Assembly: GCF_001263335.1 (NCBI RefSeq)
Contig: NZ_LGVW01000016.1
Span: 1-34,793, forward strand
DNA: 34,793 bases
Source: Dichelobacter nodosus
GTDB taxonomy: Bacteria > Pseudomonadota > Gammaproteobacteria > Cardiobacteriales > Cardiobacteriaceae
Direction of reading: 5' to 3'
Shown: piece by piece, positions 16,508 to 24,935 of the stretch
Layout: every line of letters starts with the position of its first letter
Position numbering within the stretch: position 1 is the stretch's first letter
The notes under the pieces: model-generated
Seen by the model: only the letters and a program-made list of their open reading frames with translations
What the model was told of the DNA's origin: nothing
Databases searched by the model: none
Made by a program: the position numbers and the translations under genes

Positions 16508-18298
16508 TCATCTTGTAATATCCTTGGGATTACGCGTTTTCTCATTTTGGGTATGACGAATATTGACTTTGACGGCTTTCATTAGAGTGTCTTCAATGAT
16601 GAGTGGGTGTTGTCCTTGAACAGCCAGCATGGCTTTTTTATCCAAAATAAAACCCGCGGCTGCGGCGGATCTTTGCATCAGATCCCATTGCGAGAGAGCG
16701 CCTTGAGTTACCTGAAATAATTTCTTGCCCGCTTCTCGAGGGCAGAGACCATGAAGATTGATCAGGGATTCCGTTTGTTTAGTGGGCGTATGAGTGTTAG
16801 GAGTTTGTTGAAGATGCTTTTCTGTATTGACAGTTAAGGCAATATGTAGTAAGTTGTGAACGTCTGCTGAGGTCAGCGACGTCGGGTGCCGAGATGCTTT
16901 TTGCATCTGGTCGGTTCGACAGAGTCGGGGCACCAGCAGATTTTCTTTTTCTATCACGCTATGTAGATACATCTTTTGGATATTCATATCCTTGTGTACC
17001 AAAACAGTCGCGATACGTTCGCCAGTATGTTTTTGGTTTGTTATAAAAATTGGTGCAGAAACAAAATAGCTTCTTTCATTGTCTCTCGCATCATCAACGG
17101 CAACAATAATTCCTTTCTCAAGAACATCTTTCACCGCTAAAAACGCCATGTTTTTATAGTCATTTACGTTTCCATGCCAAAGGCTTCTTTCTGCGGATCT
17201 TTTATCAAATCCCACTGCTCCTATCACGGGATGTATTGCATAACCGCCTTGTTGTTGAAAAATATGAGCTGCCCATTTGGCGATTTCTGTTTTACTTTTA
17301 ACTTTCGGCAAATCAATTTGGCTTTCATTCAAATAAGAAACAGGTTGTCCGTTTAAGACTTGATGCACTTTGATGATATATTCAGGATCCTTCCAATCGA
17401 TTTCCGGCAACCCTGCACGCCATTTTTGCGGTTTACTCATCAGAGTGTCTTCAATGATGAGTGGGTGTTGTCCTTGAACAGCCAGCATGGCTTTTTTATC
17501 CAAAATAAAACCCGCGGCTGCGGCGGATCTTTGCATCAGATCCCATTGCGAGAGAGCGCCTTGAGTTACCTGAAATAATTTCTTGCCCGCTTCTCGAGGG
17601 CAGAGACCATGAAGATTGATCAGGGATTCCGTTTGTTTAGTGGGCGTATGAGCGTTAGGAGTTTGTTGAAGATGCTTTTCTGTATTGACAGTTAAGGCAA
17701 TATGTAGTATGTTTTGAATGTCTGCTGGTGTCAGCGAAGTCGGGTGCCGAGGTGCTTTTTGCATCTGGTCGGTTCGACACTGTAGGGGCATCAGCAGATT
17801 TTCTTTTTCTATCACGCTATGTAGATACATCTTTTGGATATTCATATCCTTGTGTACCAAAACAGTCGCGATACGTTCGCCAGTATGTTTTTGGTTTGTT
17901 ATAAAAATTGGTGCAGAAACAAAATAGCTTCTTTCATTGTCTCTCGCATCATCAACGGCAACAATAATTCCTTTCTCAAGAACATCTTTCACCGCTAAAA
18001 ATGCCATGTTCTTGTATTTGCTAAAACCACCATGTCCAAGGCTTCTTTCTGCGGATCTTTTATCAAATCCCACTGCTCCTATCACGGGATGTATTGCGTA
18101 ACCGCCTTGTTGTTGAAAAATATGAGCTGCCCATTTGGCAATGACTGTTTTATTCCCAGTTTGAGGTAAATCAATTTGGCTTTCATTCAAATAAGAAACA
18201 GGTTGTCCGTTTAAGACTTGATGCACTTTGATGATATATTCAGGATCCTTCCAATCGATTTCCGGCAACCCTGCACGCCATTTTTGCGGTTTACTCAT
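16508..18298 (-). CDS. Two-module (LPD3-like) effector candidate
   Basis: A 596-residue protein made of two nearly identical halves; the second begins at an internal Met (codon at 17440-17438). Each half has an N-terminal domain of ~160 residues (PEIDWKDPEYIIKVHQVLNG, GGYAIHPVIGAVGFDKRSAE, FLAVKDVLEKGIIVAVDDAR, ERIATVLVHKD) that resembles LPD3/BECR-type nuclease-like domains of polyvalent proteins, and then the C-terminal module with PREAGKKLFQVTQGALSQWD...AVQGQHPLIIEDTL. In the first half the last ~24 basic residues are missing, and IIEDTL runs straight into MSKPQKW. Only the second half has the basic tail. The fusion therefore arose by joining ATG-A... of the tail's Met to the gene's own start. 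LPD3 assignment is tentative. Confidence 0.7.
   Translation of the reverse strand: MSKPQKWRAGLPEIDWKDPEYIIKVHQVLNGQPVSYLNESQIDLPQTGNKTVIAKWAAHIFQQQGGYAIHPVIGAVGFDKRSAERSLGHGGFSKYKNMAFLAVKDVLEKGIIVAVDDARDNERSYFVSAPIFITNQKHTGERIATVLVHKDMNIQKMYLHSVIEKENLLMPLQCRTDQMQKAPRHPTSLTPADIQNILHIALTVNTEKHLQQTPNAHTPTKQTESLINLHGLCPREAGKKLFQVTQGALSQWDLMQRSAAAAGFILDKKAMLAVQGQHPLIIEDTLMSKPQKWRAGLPEIDWKDPEYIIKVHQVLNGQPVSYLNESQIDLPKVKSKTEIAKWAAHIFQQQGGYAIHPVIGAVGFDKRSAERSLWHGNVNDYKNMAFLAVKDVLEKGIIVAVDDARDNERSYFVSAPIFITNQKHTGERIATVLVHKDMNIQKMYLHSVIEKENLLVPRLCRTDQMQKASRHPTSLTSADVHNLLHIALTVNTEKHLQQTPNTHTPTKQTESLINLHGLCPREAGKKLFQVTQGALSQWDLMQRSAAAAGFILDKKAMLAVQGQHPLIIEDTLMKAVKVNIRHTQNEKTRNPKDITR
17441..18298 (-). repeat. 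First copy of the 858-bp internal duplication
   Basis: This in-frame unit codes for 286 residues and is repeated by 16508-17440. The two copies differ mainly in two short patches: QTGNKTVIAK versus KVKSKTEIAK, and LGHGGFSKYKN versus LWHGNVNDYKN. Confidence 0.85.
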
Positions 18299-18391
18299 CT
18301 TTCTTTCTCTTTATCTGAGTACTGTCTGTTGCTGGCGTTTTGAATATGTGGATTTTTCCTGACAGCTTTCATTTGGTTTATCTTTATCCAT
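18295..18391 (-). pseudogene. Collapsed remnant of an effector gene
   Basis: Between virB11 and the two-module gene lies the beginning and the end of an array gene without its middle. From the ATG at 18391 the frame starts MDKDKPN, like MDKEKN of the paralogs. From the ATG at 18372, in another frame, it reads MKAVRKNPHIQNASN...SDKEKER and stops at 18295, overlapping the next ATG (ATGA). This second piece matches the tail of copy 4 (MKAVKVNIRHTQ...TDKSKER). A deletion of roughly 0.9 kb with a shift of frame explains both parts. Either small frame could still be translated (26 and 25 codons), but I see no reason to think it is functional. Confidence 0.7.
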
Positions 18392-19442
18392 TGAGCATCT
18401 CGATTTTGCGTTCGGGATTAAAATCAATTTCGGTAATACGGCGTTTACCCTGAATATTGGCAAAATGAATAGATATATCGATCGTCATATAAATCAGACG
18501 ACGAATCACGTCGTAAGATAAACCTTGTCCTTCCGGTGCCGCATTAATCATCAAAGCAATCTGTTCATATGCCATTTGTGCGGAATCCGCATGGCAACTT
18601 GTGATGGAACCGCTGTGACCGTTCCCACAAGCACGAATAAAGTAAAAAGCTTCATCACCCCGTATCTCCGCTAAGATGATGCGGTCAGGTTTCATGCGCA
18701 AAGTTGCTTCTAAGCATGACTTGGCAGTCACACTGGACTCGCTCAGTCCCTTCGGATAAAGCAAATGAACTTTATTGGGGTGACTGATAAAAATCTCTCG
18801 AGCATCTTCAATCGTAATAATGCGTTCTGAATCTGGAATTAAACCCAGCATAGTTTTCATGAACGTAGTTTTACCCGAACCAGTAGCACCACTAATAACA
18901 ATGTTTTTCCGGTACTCAATAGCTTTTTCAATGAATTGCCGGTATTTTCTCGCAATTAATAGATTTTTAAGCTGCTTATCGTGTTCTGTGATCTTGTGAC
19001 TGATTGGAACAATTTCATCAAATAAGCCAGATTGTTGATATTGATCGAGTGTAATACTGGTTTGAGAAGGAATACGTACCGTTAAACTCGCATTTTCCGC
19101 TGCCGGTTTGCGCACTAACTGCGCACGTTCACCGTTAGGCATCGTCAACGACAACATTGGGTTATTATGATCAAACTTTTGATTTTGTCCCGCATCATTA
19201 ATGAGCAACGTGCCTAATCCCTCAATTCTCATATCTGATTTATTATCAGGTACTTCGAGACGTTTCCATGTGCCATCTTGCTCATAAAAAACAACATTAG
19301 GTTCATTAATGACAATTTCGGTGACGGCTTCTTTATGCATTAATTCAGCAATCCCTAGCTCTTTAAAAGTCGCATTGATTTGTGCCACAATTTTGGGCGT
19401 AACTCTTACTTCTTGTTTATCCTGTTCGGTTATTGCGTTCAT
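18384..19442 (-). CDS. virB11: VirB11-family secretion ATPase
   Basis: A 352-residue hexameric cytoplasmic traffic ATPase that powers pilus assembly and substrate translocation. Motifs in order: Walker A GATGSGKT (185-192), Asp box IITIEDAREIF (208-218), Walker B RIILAEIRG (254-262) and His box GHSGSITSCHA (275-285). The gene is 21 bp downstream of virB10. Its last codons (...EMLNG-stop) overlap the ATG GAT AAA start typical of the array genes by 8 bp. The 3' end of virB11 has been copied into every spacer of the array, marking this as the place where the array began. Confidence 0.97.
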   Translation of the reverse strand: MNAITEQDKQEVRVTPKIVAQINATFKELGIAELMHKEAVTEIVINEPNVVFYEQDGTWKRLEVPDNKSDMRIEGLGTLLINDAGQNQKFDHNNPMLSLTMPNGERAQLVRKPAAENASLTVRIPSQTSITLDQYQQSGLFDEIVPISHKITEHDKQLKNLLIARKYRQFIEKAIEYRKNIVISGATGSGKTTFMKTMLGLIPDSERIITIEDAREIFISHPNKVHLLYPKGLSESSVTAKSCLEATLRMKPDRIILAEIRGDEAFYFIRACGNGHSGSITSCHADSAQMAYEQIALMINAAPEGQGLSYDVIRRLIYMTIDISIHFANIQGKRRITEIDFNPERKIEMLNG

Positions 19443-19463
19443 CGTTTTTCCTAAGTTTAGAAT

Positions 19464-20564
19464 TTAGTTAGTAGGCTGAACCCGATAAATTGAAGATAAA
19501 TCAATATCATCAGCTACATAAATATTGAGCATTTGCCCTTCTTTGATATAAACAATCGGCGATAAATTAATGTTTTTGTCCAGAATTTCTTTGGCAAGAT
19601 CTTGAGAGGTTTTGGCAGTGCCAGAATCCACAATCACTTCTGCAGATTTGCTGTTATCAGCCGTTATTTCTAAGGCATCGCTAAATAATGAAACTAACAA
19701 AGCAGAACCAATCCGCGTCATCCAACGATTGTCTACTTCACCGGTAATACCTGATGCGCCTAATCGATCGGCAACAGGGCTATCTAATTGAATAACCACG
19801 TCATAAGGTGTAATCAAGCGATCCCAAATAATTTGTAACCGCCGATCCCCGTTTTTAACACTGCCATTGTATTCACCAGTTACCTTTGTTCCTTTTTCAA
19901 TTAAAAGGACGCGAGCATTGCCGCTATAAACATCTTGATTGATGATGCAGCTGGTAAAACCACGTTGTTCACTGATAATGGTCGTTTCCAAAGTACACGG
20001 TATTTTTGTACCTTTAACTAAGCTGTAATCGATATTGCGCATCAGCTTGACTTGCCGTGTAGGCAGTGTTTCCACTGCCGTATTGCTGGTTTGCGCCGCG
20101 TTATAAGGACGGACGGCAGCACCTAAGCGCCGCGTTTTTAAGGGTGGCGCTTGTTCTGTTGATGCAGCAGCAGGTGCTTCTTCTGTTGGAGGCGTTTCAT
20201 TGATCAATGGCGGTAACGGCTCTTCTGCTGGAGGTGTTATAGCAGGGGGCTCCATCGCCGGTTCTTCTGGAGGAGGCAATTTCGGTAATTCAAATTTACC
20301 GATATTTTCCGGTGCTGCGATCCATGAGCGCTGTTTTTTAGGCGCTTCTTTGTCTTGATTTAAAAAATCGAAATTGCCCGCAATAAATGTGAATGCAGCA
20401 AAAGCACCACCACCCAAAACGAGCACCGTAAACACAACAATGAACAAAATTTTTAATGGAGAAAGTTTTTTGCCGCCCGTTTGATTATTCAAATCTTGAT
20501 GGTTATCCCCTTCAGAATCAGGAAGTTGGAAACTGATCGTGGCGTTACGAATTTCATCGCTCAA
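19464..20564 (-). CDS. virB10: VirB10, T4SS envelope-spanning core protein
   Basis: A 366-residue protein that spans both membranes and links the ATPases with the outer-membrane pore. A cytoplasmic start of ~32 residues is followed by one membrane segment (about 34-56, ILFIVVFTVLVLGGGAFAAF), a proline-rich periplasmic stretch (about 90-140, PPPEEPAMEPPAITPP) and the conserved beta-barrel domain (about 175-360) with IDYSLVKGTKIPCTLETTI, GFTSCIINQDVYS and VLLIEKGTKVTGEY. The end YIKEGQMLNIYVADDIDLS is typical. Placed after an unrelated gene rather than directly after virB9, because three genes have been inserted between them. Confidence 0.95.
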   Translation of the reverse strand: MSDEIRNATISFQLPDSEGDNHQDLNNQTGGKKLSPLKILFIVVFTVLVLGGGAFAAFTFIAGNFDFLNQDKEAPKKQRSWIAAPENIGKFELPKLPPPEEPAMEPPAITPPAEEPLPPLINETPPTEEAPAAASTEQAPPLKTRRLGAAVRPYNAAQTSNTAVETLPTRQVKLMRNIDYSLVKGTKIPCTLETTIISEQRGFTSCIINQDVYSGNARVLLIEKGTKVTGEYNGSVKNGDRRLQIIWDRLITPYDVVIQLDSPVADRLGASGITGEVDNRWMTRIGSALLVSLFSDALEITADNSKSAEVIVDSGTAKTSQDLAKEILDKNINLSPIVYIKEGQMLNIYVADDIDLSSIYRVQPTN

Positions 20565-20585
20565 AATAGCACTCCTTTACCCAGA

Positions 20586-21479
20586 TTACCGGCGAAAACG
20601 TTGCATTTTTGCGACATATCTCTCGTGTGAACCATCGGGATCGAGCACATCTTGCGCCGCCCAATAGGGACGTAAGACGTTTAATCGTTCCTCTTCATTG
20701 CTGGGATCAAAACCCCAAGCGTGTTTAATGACACGGATCTCACGGATATTTAAAGGGCGTTCGAGTTCGGGAATATCTTCGTAAATGCGATAAAAACGGC
20801 GATCATAGTTTGCAGATTCAAGACGCTGAATTAATTGAGAAAAGTCATAAATATCATATCCATATTCAAGAGATGAAACGTCAGGATCGAGAATATCGTC
20901 TCTGAGCGTAGTGTCGTTATATTCAATGTCTAAACCTTCATCAGTGGACATTCTATAGAGATGATCAGCAACGATTTTTTCCTCTTGAGTCAACGCTTGT
21001 TTATCAATCACTTTTGCATCGAGATAAGTGGATAAACAATGCCACTGTTCACTACTTAATCGTTCCGGAAAATTTGCGCCAAGAGCAATCAATTCTTCGG
21101 TAATCGGTACCGTCAGCGCATAACAATCATCAATCTCTGGAATATAGTTCAGAATGAATTGTTCATCGGGGCTAAATGCTTCTAAATTATCGATTTTGAG
21201 CGACAGATAATCGCGTAATAAAAAATAAAAATCATCAATATTTTTAGGATATTGACGCAAATAAGATAAAAATTCTGGCGAAATATAATGCACAGATAGC
21301 TTCGGCTCATCGATGAGTTCGGGTAATTGAGTGATTAAATCGCTTTCGATATCGTCTAAATAATCGCGGTCAAATACCTTAAAACGTAACGTTTCAACAA
21401 CAAATTGATATTCTTCCGCACTCAATGCGTCCCGTTGCTGATGAAGTTTGCTGATCAAAGTTTGATAGTCGTGTGTCAT
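20586..21479 (-). CDS. Acidic protein of unknown function in the tra operon
   Basis: A 297-residue protein I do not recognise. It is strongly acidic and rich in Tyr and Asp, with no signal peptide or membrane segment. A degenerate motif seems to repeat: LSAEEYQFVVETLRFKVFDRDYLD near 18-42, SPDEQFILNYIPEIDD near 102, and LSSEQWHCLSTYLDAKVIDKQALT near 140-163, followed by EEKIVADHLYRM. The C-terminus is basic and aromatic (RYVAKMQRFRR), in contrast to the body. It lies between the ArdC/TOPRIM gene and virB10 with short gaps, so it is co-transcribed. A scaffold, chaperone or DNA-mimic anti-defence role could be considered, but none is supported by a motif. Confidence 0.8.
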   Translation of the reverse strand: MTHDYQTLISKLHQQRDALSAEEYQFVVETLRFKVFDRDYLDDIESDLITQLPELIDEPKLSVHYISPEFLSYLRQYPKNIDDFYFLLRDYLSLKIDNLEAFSPDEQFILNYIPEIDDCYALTVPITEELIALGANFPERLSSEQWHCLSTYLDAKVIDKQALTQEEKIVADHLYRMSTDEGLDIEYNDTTLRDDILDPDVSSLEYGYDIYDFSQLIQRLESANYDRRFYRIYEDIPELERPLNIREIRVIKHAWGFDPSNEEERLNVLRPYWAAQDVLDPDGSHERYVAKMQRFRR

Positions 21480-21503
21480 GATGATTCCTTTATCATTAAC
21501 TCA

Positions 21504-24500
21504 TTAACGTTGATATTCAGATGCTGCTTTTGCCGGATTATGGTTTACAACCCGTTGTTTCTTCACGGCTTTAGTAAAAGCCTGTTCAATCTGCACGGAG
21601 TGAGTGATTCCCTTGAAATAACGTTCATCGAGTTGATAACCTCTTTCGGCAAGCGCTTTTTTTATATGAGGCAATCGCTTGAGATCGCCGTCGATAGCGC
21701 GATAAGCCAATTTGCCTACCTCGCGATCGGCGGTGGGAAGTATGATTGGGAGCAATGAGTGATTCAACGATGCTGTTTTTTCTGCTGCAGCTTCAGCGTG
21801 AGCTTCGGTTTTGATGGTTTTCGTTACATTTGCCGCAATGCTCAATTGTTGTGCAAATTGTTTTTGCGCTTGTTCTATTCCTTTTAAAACGAAAACATCA
21901 TTCCAATCCGTATTTTTCCCATCAATCGCTTGCGGAATAACGATCTTAAAATCAGCAAAATCAGCTTGAACACGTTGAGCAGCTTCCACGCCGGTATTTC
22001 TCATCATGTTTTGTTCCGTGGTGTAATCGTTATCTGCGGCAATGATTTTGGTTGCTTGTGGATAAATTTCGGATAATGTTTTGGCAACGGCTGATAAATT
22101 TCCGGCATCGATGGCAGCAACGGCAAGCACTCGTTCATTTTGAGGCGCCATTTTTGAATAAATTTGATATGCCGCTTCTGCAGTTGCTACGCCTTCAGAT
22201 AAAATAATGTGGGTTGGATTATCGCGTGCCGAGCGGCTGCCGATCGGGAAATAAGCGCCGGTTTTCTGCGCCTGTTTCATCAATCTTTTATTGTCTTTTT
22301 CCGTGGGTAAAATGACTTGTAAGGAAACTAAGCTAAATCTACGTTCTTCCTTTTTAACATCTTTAAAAGCACCAACAGCTTCACCGTTGATTAAAGGAAT
22401 AACAATCGCTCCATTGCTTAATCGCTTGATACCGTGGATTGATGTTATTTGCTTATGGCGCAAATAGGGTTCATCACCACGGGCATTTTCTAAACTTTTA
22501 TATAAAGCCAGAGCAACGCGTCCGCGCTCTTTTTGAATATCAGCTCTGACTTCTTGCGAGATTTTGTGCTCAATGTCACAATTTAATGCACTAGAAATTT
22601 GAATTGATCTTGGGATTTTTTTGCCAACAACTCGATCAGACCAATTAATGCTTTCACCGGTTGATAAATTTTTAGCAATACCGCCAATGCTGCCGTCAGC
22701 GTTTTGAAATAATTTGTAAGCACCGTCTTTATTTTGTGCGCCTCGATCTTGCAAAGGTACCCGATGCCATTTACCCGTCTCTGTCTGCATGCCTGCTGTG
22801 TGCAATCCGATGGTTGCAGCAGCGGCTTTGAAATCATCAAAAGTTTTACCGCCATAATTATCGCCTATAGCGTCTGCTGCTGATTTTAGATATTGCTTTA
22901 ACGCGGGTTGCGCCGCAATGTTTTGTGCATACCAACAACGATTACTTTGATCCCACTGCGCGCCTAATTTTTTAGCGTCCTGTCGTTCTTCCCATTCAAC
23001 CGCAAGATAAGTTCGATTTGATGTCGCTATGCGCTCTGTCACGATAGCTTGTTCGTCGGTTTCGGCATAGAACGCTTGCCAAAACTGTTGTGTAATTTTT
23101 TGTTCCGGACTTTGCTCCGGACTTTGCTCCGGATTTTGTTCCGGATTTTGTTCCGGATTTTGTTCCGGATTTTGTTCCGGATTTTGTTCCGGATTTTGTT
23201 CCGGATTTTGTTCCGGATTTTGTTCCGGATTTTGTTCCGGATTTTGTTCCGGATTTTGTTCCGGATTTTGTTCAATGTTTTGTTGACGCAAAGGGGCATC
23301 AAGATAGTTTTTTGCTGATACAGCGTTTTTAAACCCTTCACGCAACGCTTCTTCCAGTTCTTGTCCCGTTCTTTGTGCCCAATGCTGTAAATAGGCTTGT
23401 GACTGGTTCGGCTCAAAAGGCAAACCATGTTCTAAAGACAACATATAAGAGGATAATTCGGCAACCAGTTCTTCTTTGGCGTATTCGTGAGAACCAAAAC
23501 GATTTGTTAAATCACGATTTAGGCGGTTTTCGTGCCCCGTCCAGTGCGCCATTTCATGTAATACGGTACTGTAATAACTGGCATCATCTTTGAAATGACC
23601 TTTATCAGGCATATAGATAGTATCGTTGCTTGGACGATAGGCAGGCTCACCTTGTTGTATATTAGGTTTGTGGTGATCGAGCAATTGCGCAAAAGCCGCT
23701 AAATCCGGTTGTATTTCTCTGGTTTCGGCAATTTCCGAACGGGTCATCGTCGGTAAATTCGTTTGTGCGATGTTGAATACCGTCGAATATTTAATGATAT
23801 TTCGTTTTTTTTCTTGATTCGTTTCTGGATCGAGTTCAATGCGTTGGCTAAAGTACAAAATTCCCGTACCGTGTTCGCCTTTATGAATTCGTCCCTCCAT
23901 ACGATTGATTTGACAAGCTGTTGCCCAACGCGGATCTTCATAGCCATTCTGTTGTGCTTTTAAAGCCAAACGAACCGCATTTCTACCACTGTAAAAACGA
24001 CCGGTTTCAGCATTAAAAGGGGCAGACATTTCCCCACTTGTCCATGATTTTTGCCACGGCGCTTCATTGGCTTTAACCGCATCAATGACTTCCACAATAA
24101 ACGCATCACTAAAACGTTGTTCTGCGGATAAGCGTTCTGATTTATGATTTTTTGTGGGTTGTTGTTGGGAATGATTGCTGATATCGGCTTGAGAATGAGT
24201 ACTCAATGCCGAACGATTTTCTACGTGCTTAGAATGAATTGAATATTTTTCGGTATAAAGCTTGACAAGTGTTTCAGGTTTCAGTAGAGTTTCCATGAAA
24301 GCCTTGCTAGGCACTACTCCCACGGGAGGACGAACGTCTTCCAAAATGTGGGGAAGCGTGCCGATAGTGAGGCTTTTTTCTTGGTTGTAATAAACAAGAT
24401 TTTGCCATCTCACCCTGCTTAAATCTCTATGATTGGATTCATTAAAAGGGTGGTTATTTAACCAATTTTCTAAATTATCATTGCCATAGGCGCTTGGCAT

Positions 24501-24935
24501 ATCATTAAATATGAATCTGCCATTTCTTTTTTCTAAGTGAATGGGGCAAACGATGGGATCGTGGTGGGCTTTTGTTGCGATAGACGTTAAAACAACCAGA
24601 TCTTTGCCGTTATCCGCTTTTAAAACCGCAACGGGATCATAAATTTCTTTTAGCAGTGATTGAATCTCATCGAGTTCAAGAGAATGTGCTTTATCTTGTT
24701 TACCTGAAACAAATCCTTGCATTTTTTTCAAGGTATAACGATCCAGTTGCAGCGGCAAATCGTGCACAGACAATCCGAATTGCCCATCAAGCGCCAATAA
24801 TGCCGGCGGCATTGGAGTGATTACGGGCTTGGGATAACTGATGCGCGTTGCGTTTAAATGCGCTACATCATGATTAAATGCTTCCTGCACATCAGCAGGC
24901 ACCATAAAGATATGAGACCGAATATCTGAACTCAT
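21504..24935 (-). CDS. ArdC/zincin/TOPRIM polyvalent protein
   Basis: A 1143-residue multi-domain protein of the type sent into recipients by conjugation. Domains in order: MuF-C-like region (~45-235, related to the array genes); ArdC N-terminal ssDNA-binding/antirestriction domain (~270-395, APWQKSW...RFYSGRNAVRL); zincin metallopeptidase domain with HEMAH at 460-464 and acidic ligands in KEELVAELSSYM (~487-498); a PEQN repeat linker (~555-612); DUF5710-like TYLAVEWEERQDAKKLGAQWD (~630-650); DUF-type primase-associated region; TOPRIM (~905-1005, ILSEGVATAEAA and ADNDY acidic residues); and a C-terminal module (1070-1130) alignable with the tail of the array proteins. Expected roles: protecting entering DNA from restriction and priming complementary-strand synthesis. 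Confidence 0.9.
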   Translation of the reverse strand: MSSDIRSHIFMVPADVQEAFNHDVAHLNATRISYPKPVITPMPPALLALDGQFGLSVHDLPLQLDRYTLKKMQGFVSGKQDKAHSLELDEIQSLLKEIYDPVAVLKADNGKDLVVLTSIATKAHHDPIVCPIHLEKRNGRFIFNDMPSAYGNDNLENWLNNHPFNESNHRDLSRVRWQNLVYYNQEKSLTIGTLPHILEDVRPPVGVVPSKAFMETLLKPETLVKLYTEKYSIHSKHVENRSALSTHSQADISNHSQQQPTKNHKSERLSAEQRFSDAFIVEVIDAVKANEAPWQKSWTSGEMSAPFNAETGRFYSGRNAVRLALKAQQNGYEDPRWATACQINRMEGRIHKGEHGTGILYFSQRIELDPETNQEKKRNIIKYSTVFNIAQTNLPTMTRSEIAETREIQPDLAAFAQLLDHHKPNIQQGEPAYRPSNDTIYMPDKGHFKDDASYYSTVLHEMAHWTGHENRLNRDLTNRFGSHEYAKEELVAELSSYMLSLEHGLPFEPNQSQAYLQHWAQRTGQELEEALREGFKNAVSAKNYLDAPLRQQNIEQNPEQNPEQNPEQNPEQNPEQNPEQNPEQNPEQNPEQNPEQNPEQNPEQSPEQSPEQKITQQFWQAFYAETDEQAIVTERIATSNRTYLAVEWEERQDAKKLGAQWDQSNRCWYAQNIAAQPALKQYLKSAADAIGDNYGGKTFDDFKAAAATIGLHTAGMQTETGKWHRVPLQDRGAQNKDGAYKLFQNADGSIGGIAKNLSTGESINWSDRVVGKKIPRSIQISSALNCDIEHKISQEVRADIQKERGRVALALYKSLENARGDEPYLRHKQITSIHGIKRLSNGAIVIPLINGEAVGAFKDVKKEERRFSLVSLQVILPTEKDNKRLMKQAQKTGAYFPIGSRSARDNPTHIILSEGVATAEAAYQIYSKMAPQNERVLAVAAIDAGNLSAVAKTLSEIYPQATKIIAADNDYTTEQNMMRNTGVEAAQRVQADFADFKIVIPQAIDGKNTDWNDVFVLKGIEQAQKQFAQQLSIAANVTKTIKTEAHAEAAAEKTASLNHSLLPIILPTADREVGKLAYRAIDGDLKRLPHIKKALAERGYQLDERYFKGITHSVQIEQAFTKAVKKQRVVNHNPAKAASEYQR
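23102..23271. repeat. 12-bp tandem repeat coding (N/S)PEQ x14
   Basis: Fourteen copies of a 12-bp unit (GTTCCGGATTTT on the plus strand) code for 12 NPEQ and 2 SPEQ units between the zincin and DUF5710 domains. The copies are almost identical at DNA level, so length variation by slippage without frame change is expected. The repeat makes a flexible, charged linker. Confidence 0.95.

Noticed and set aside
16282-16545. 87-codon frame beginning MRKRVIPRILQDERN that bridges two array genes (also at 13117-13398)
   Set aside because: It runs out of frame across the copied tail, spacer and start of the array genes; its recurrence is explained by the DNA repeat.
23039-23428. Minus-strand frame with RNKI repeats, and the opposite frame with LFRI repeats
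   Set aside because: Both are other-frame readings of the PEQ repeat inside the ArdC/TOPRIM gene.
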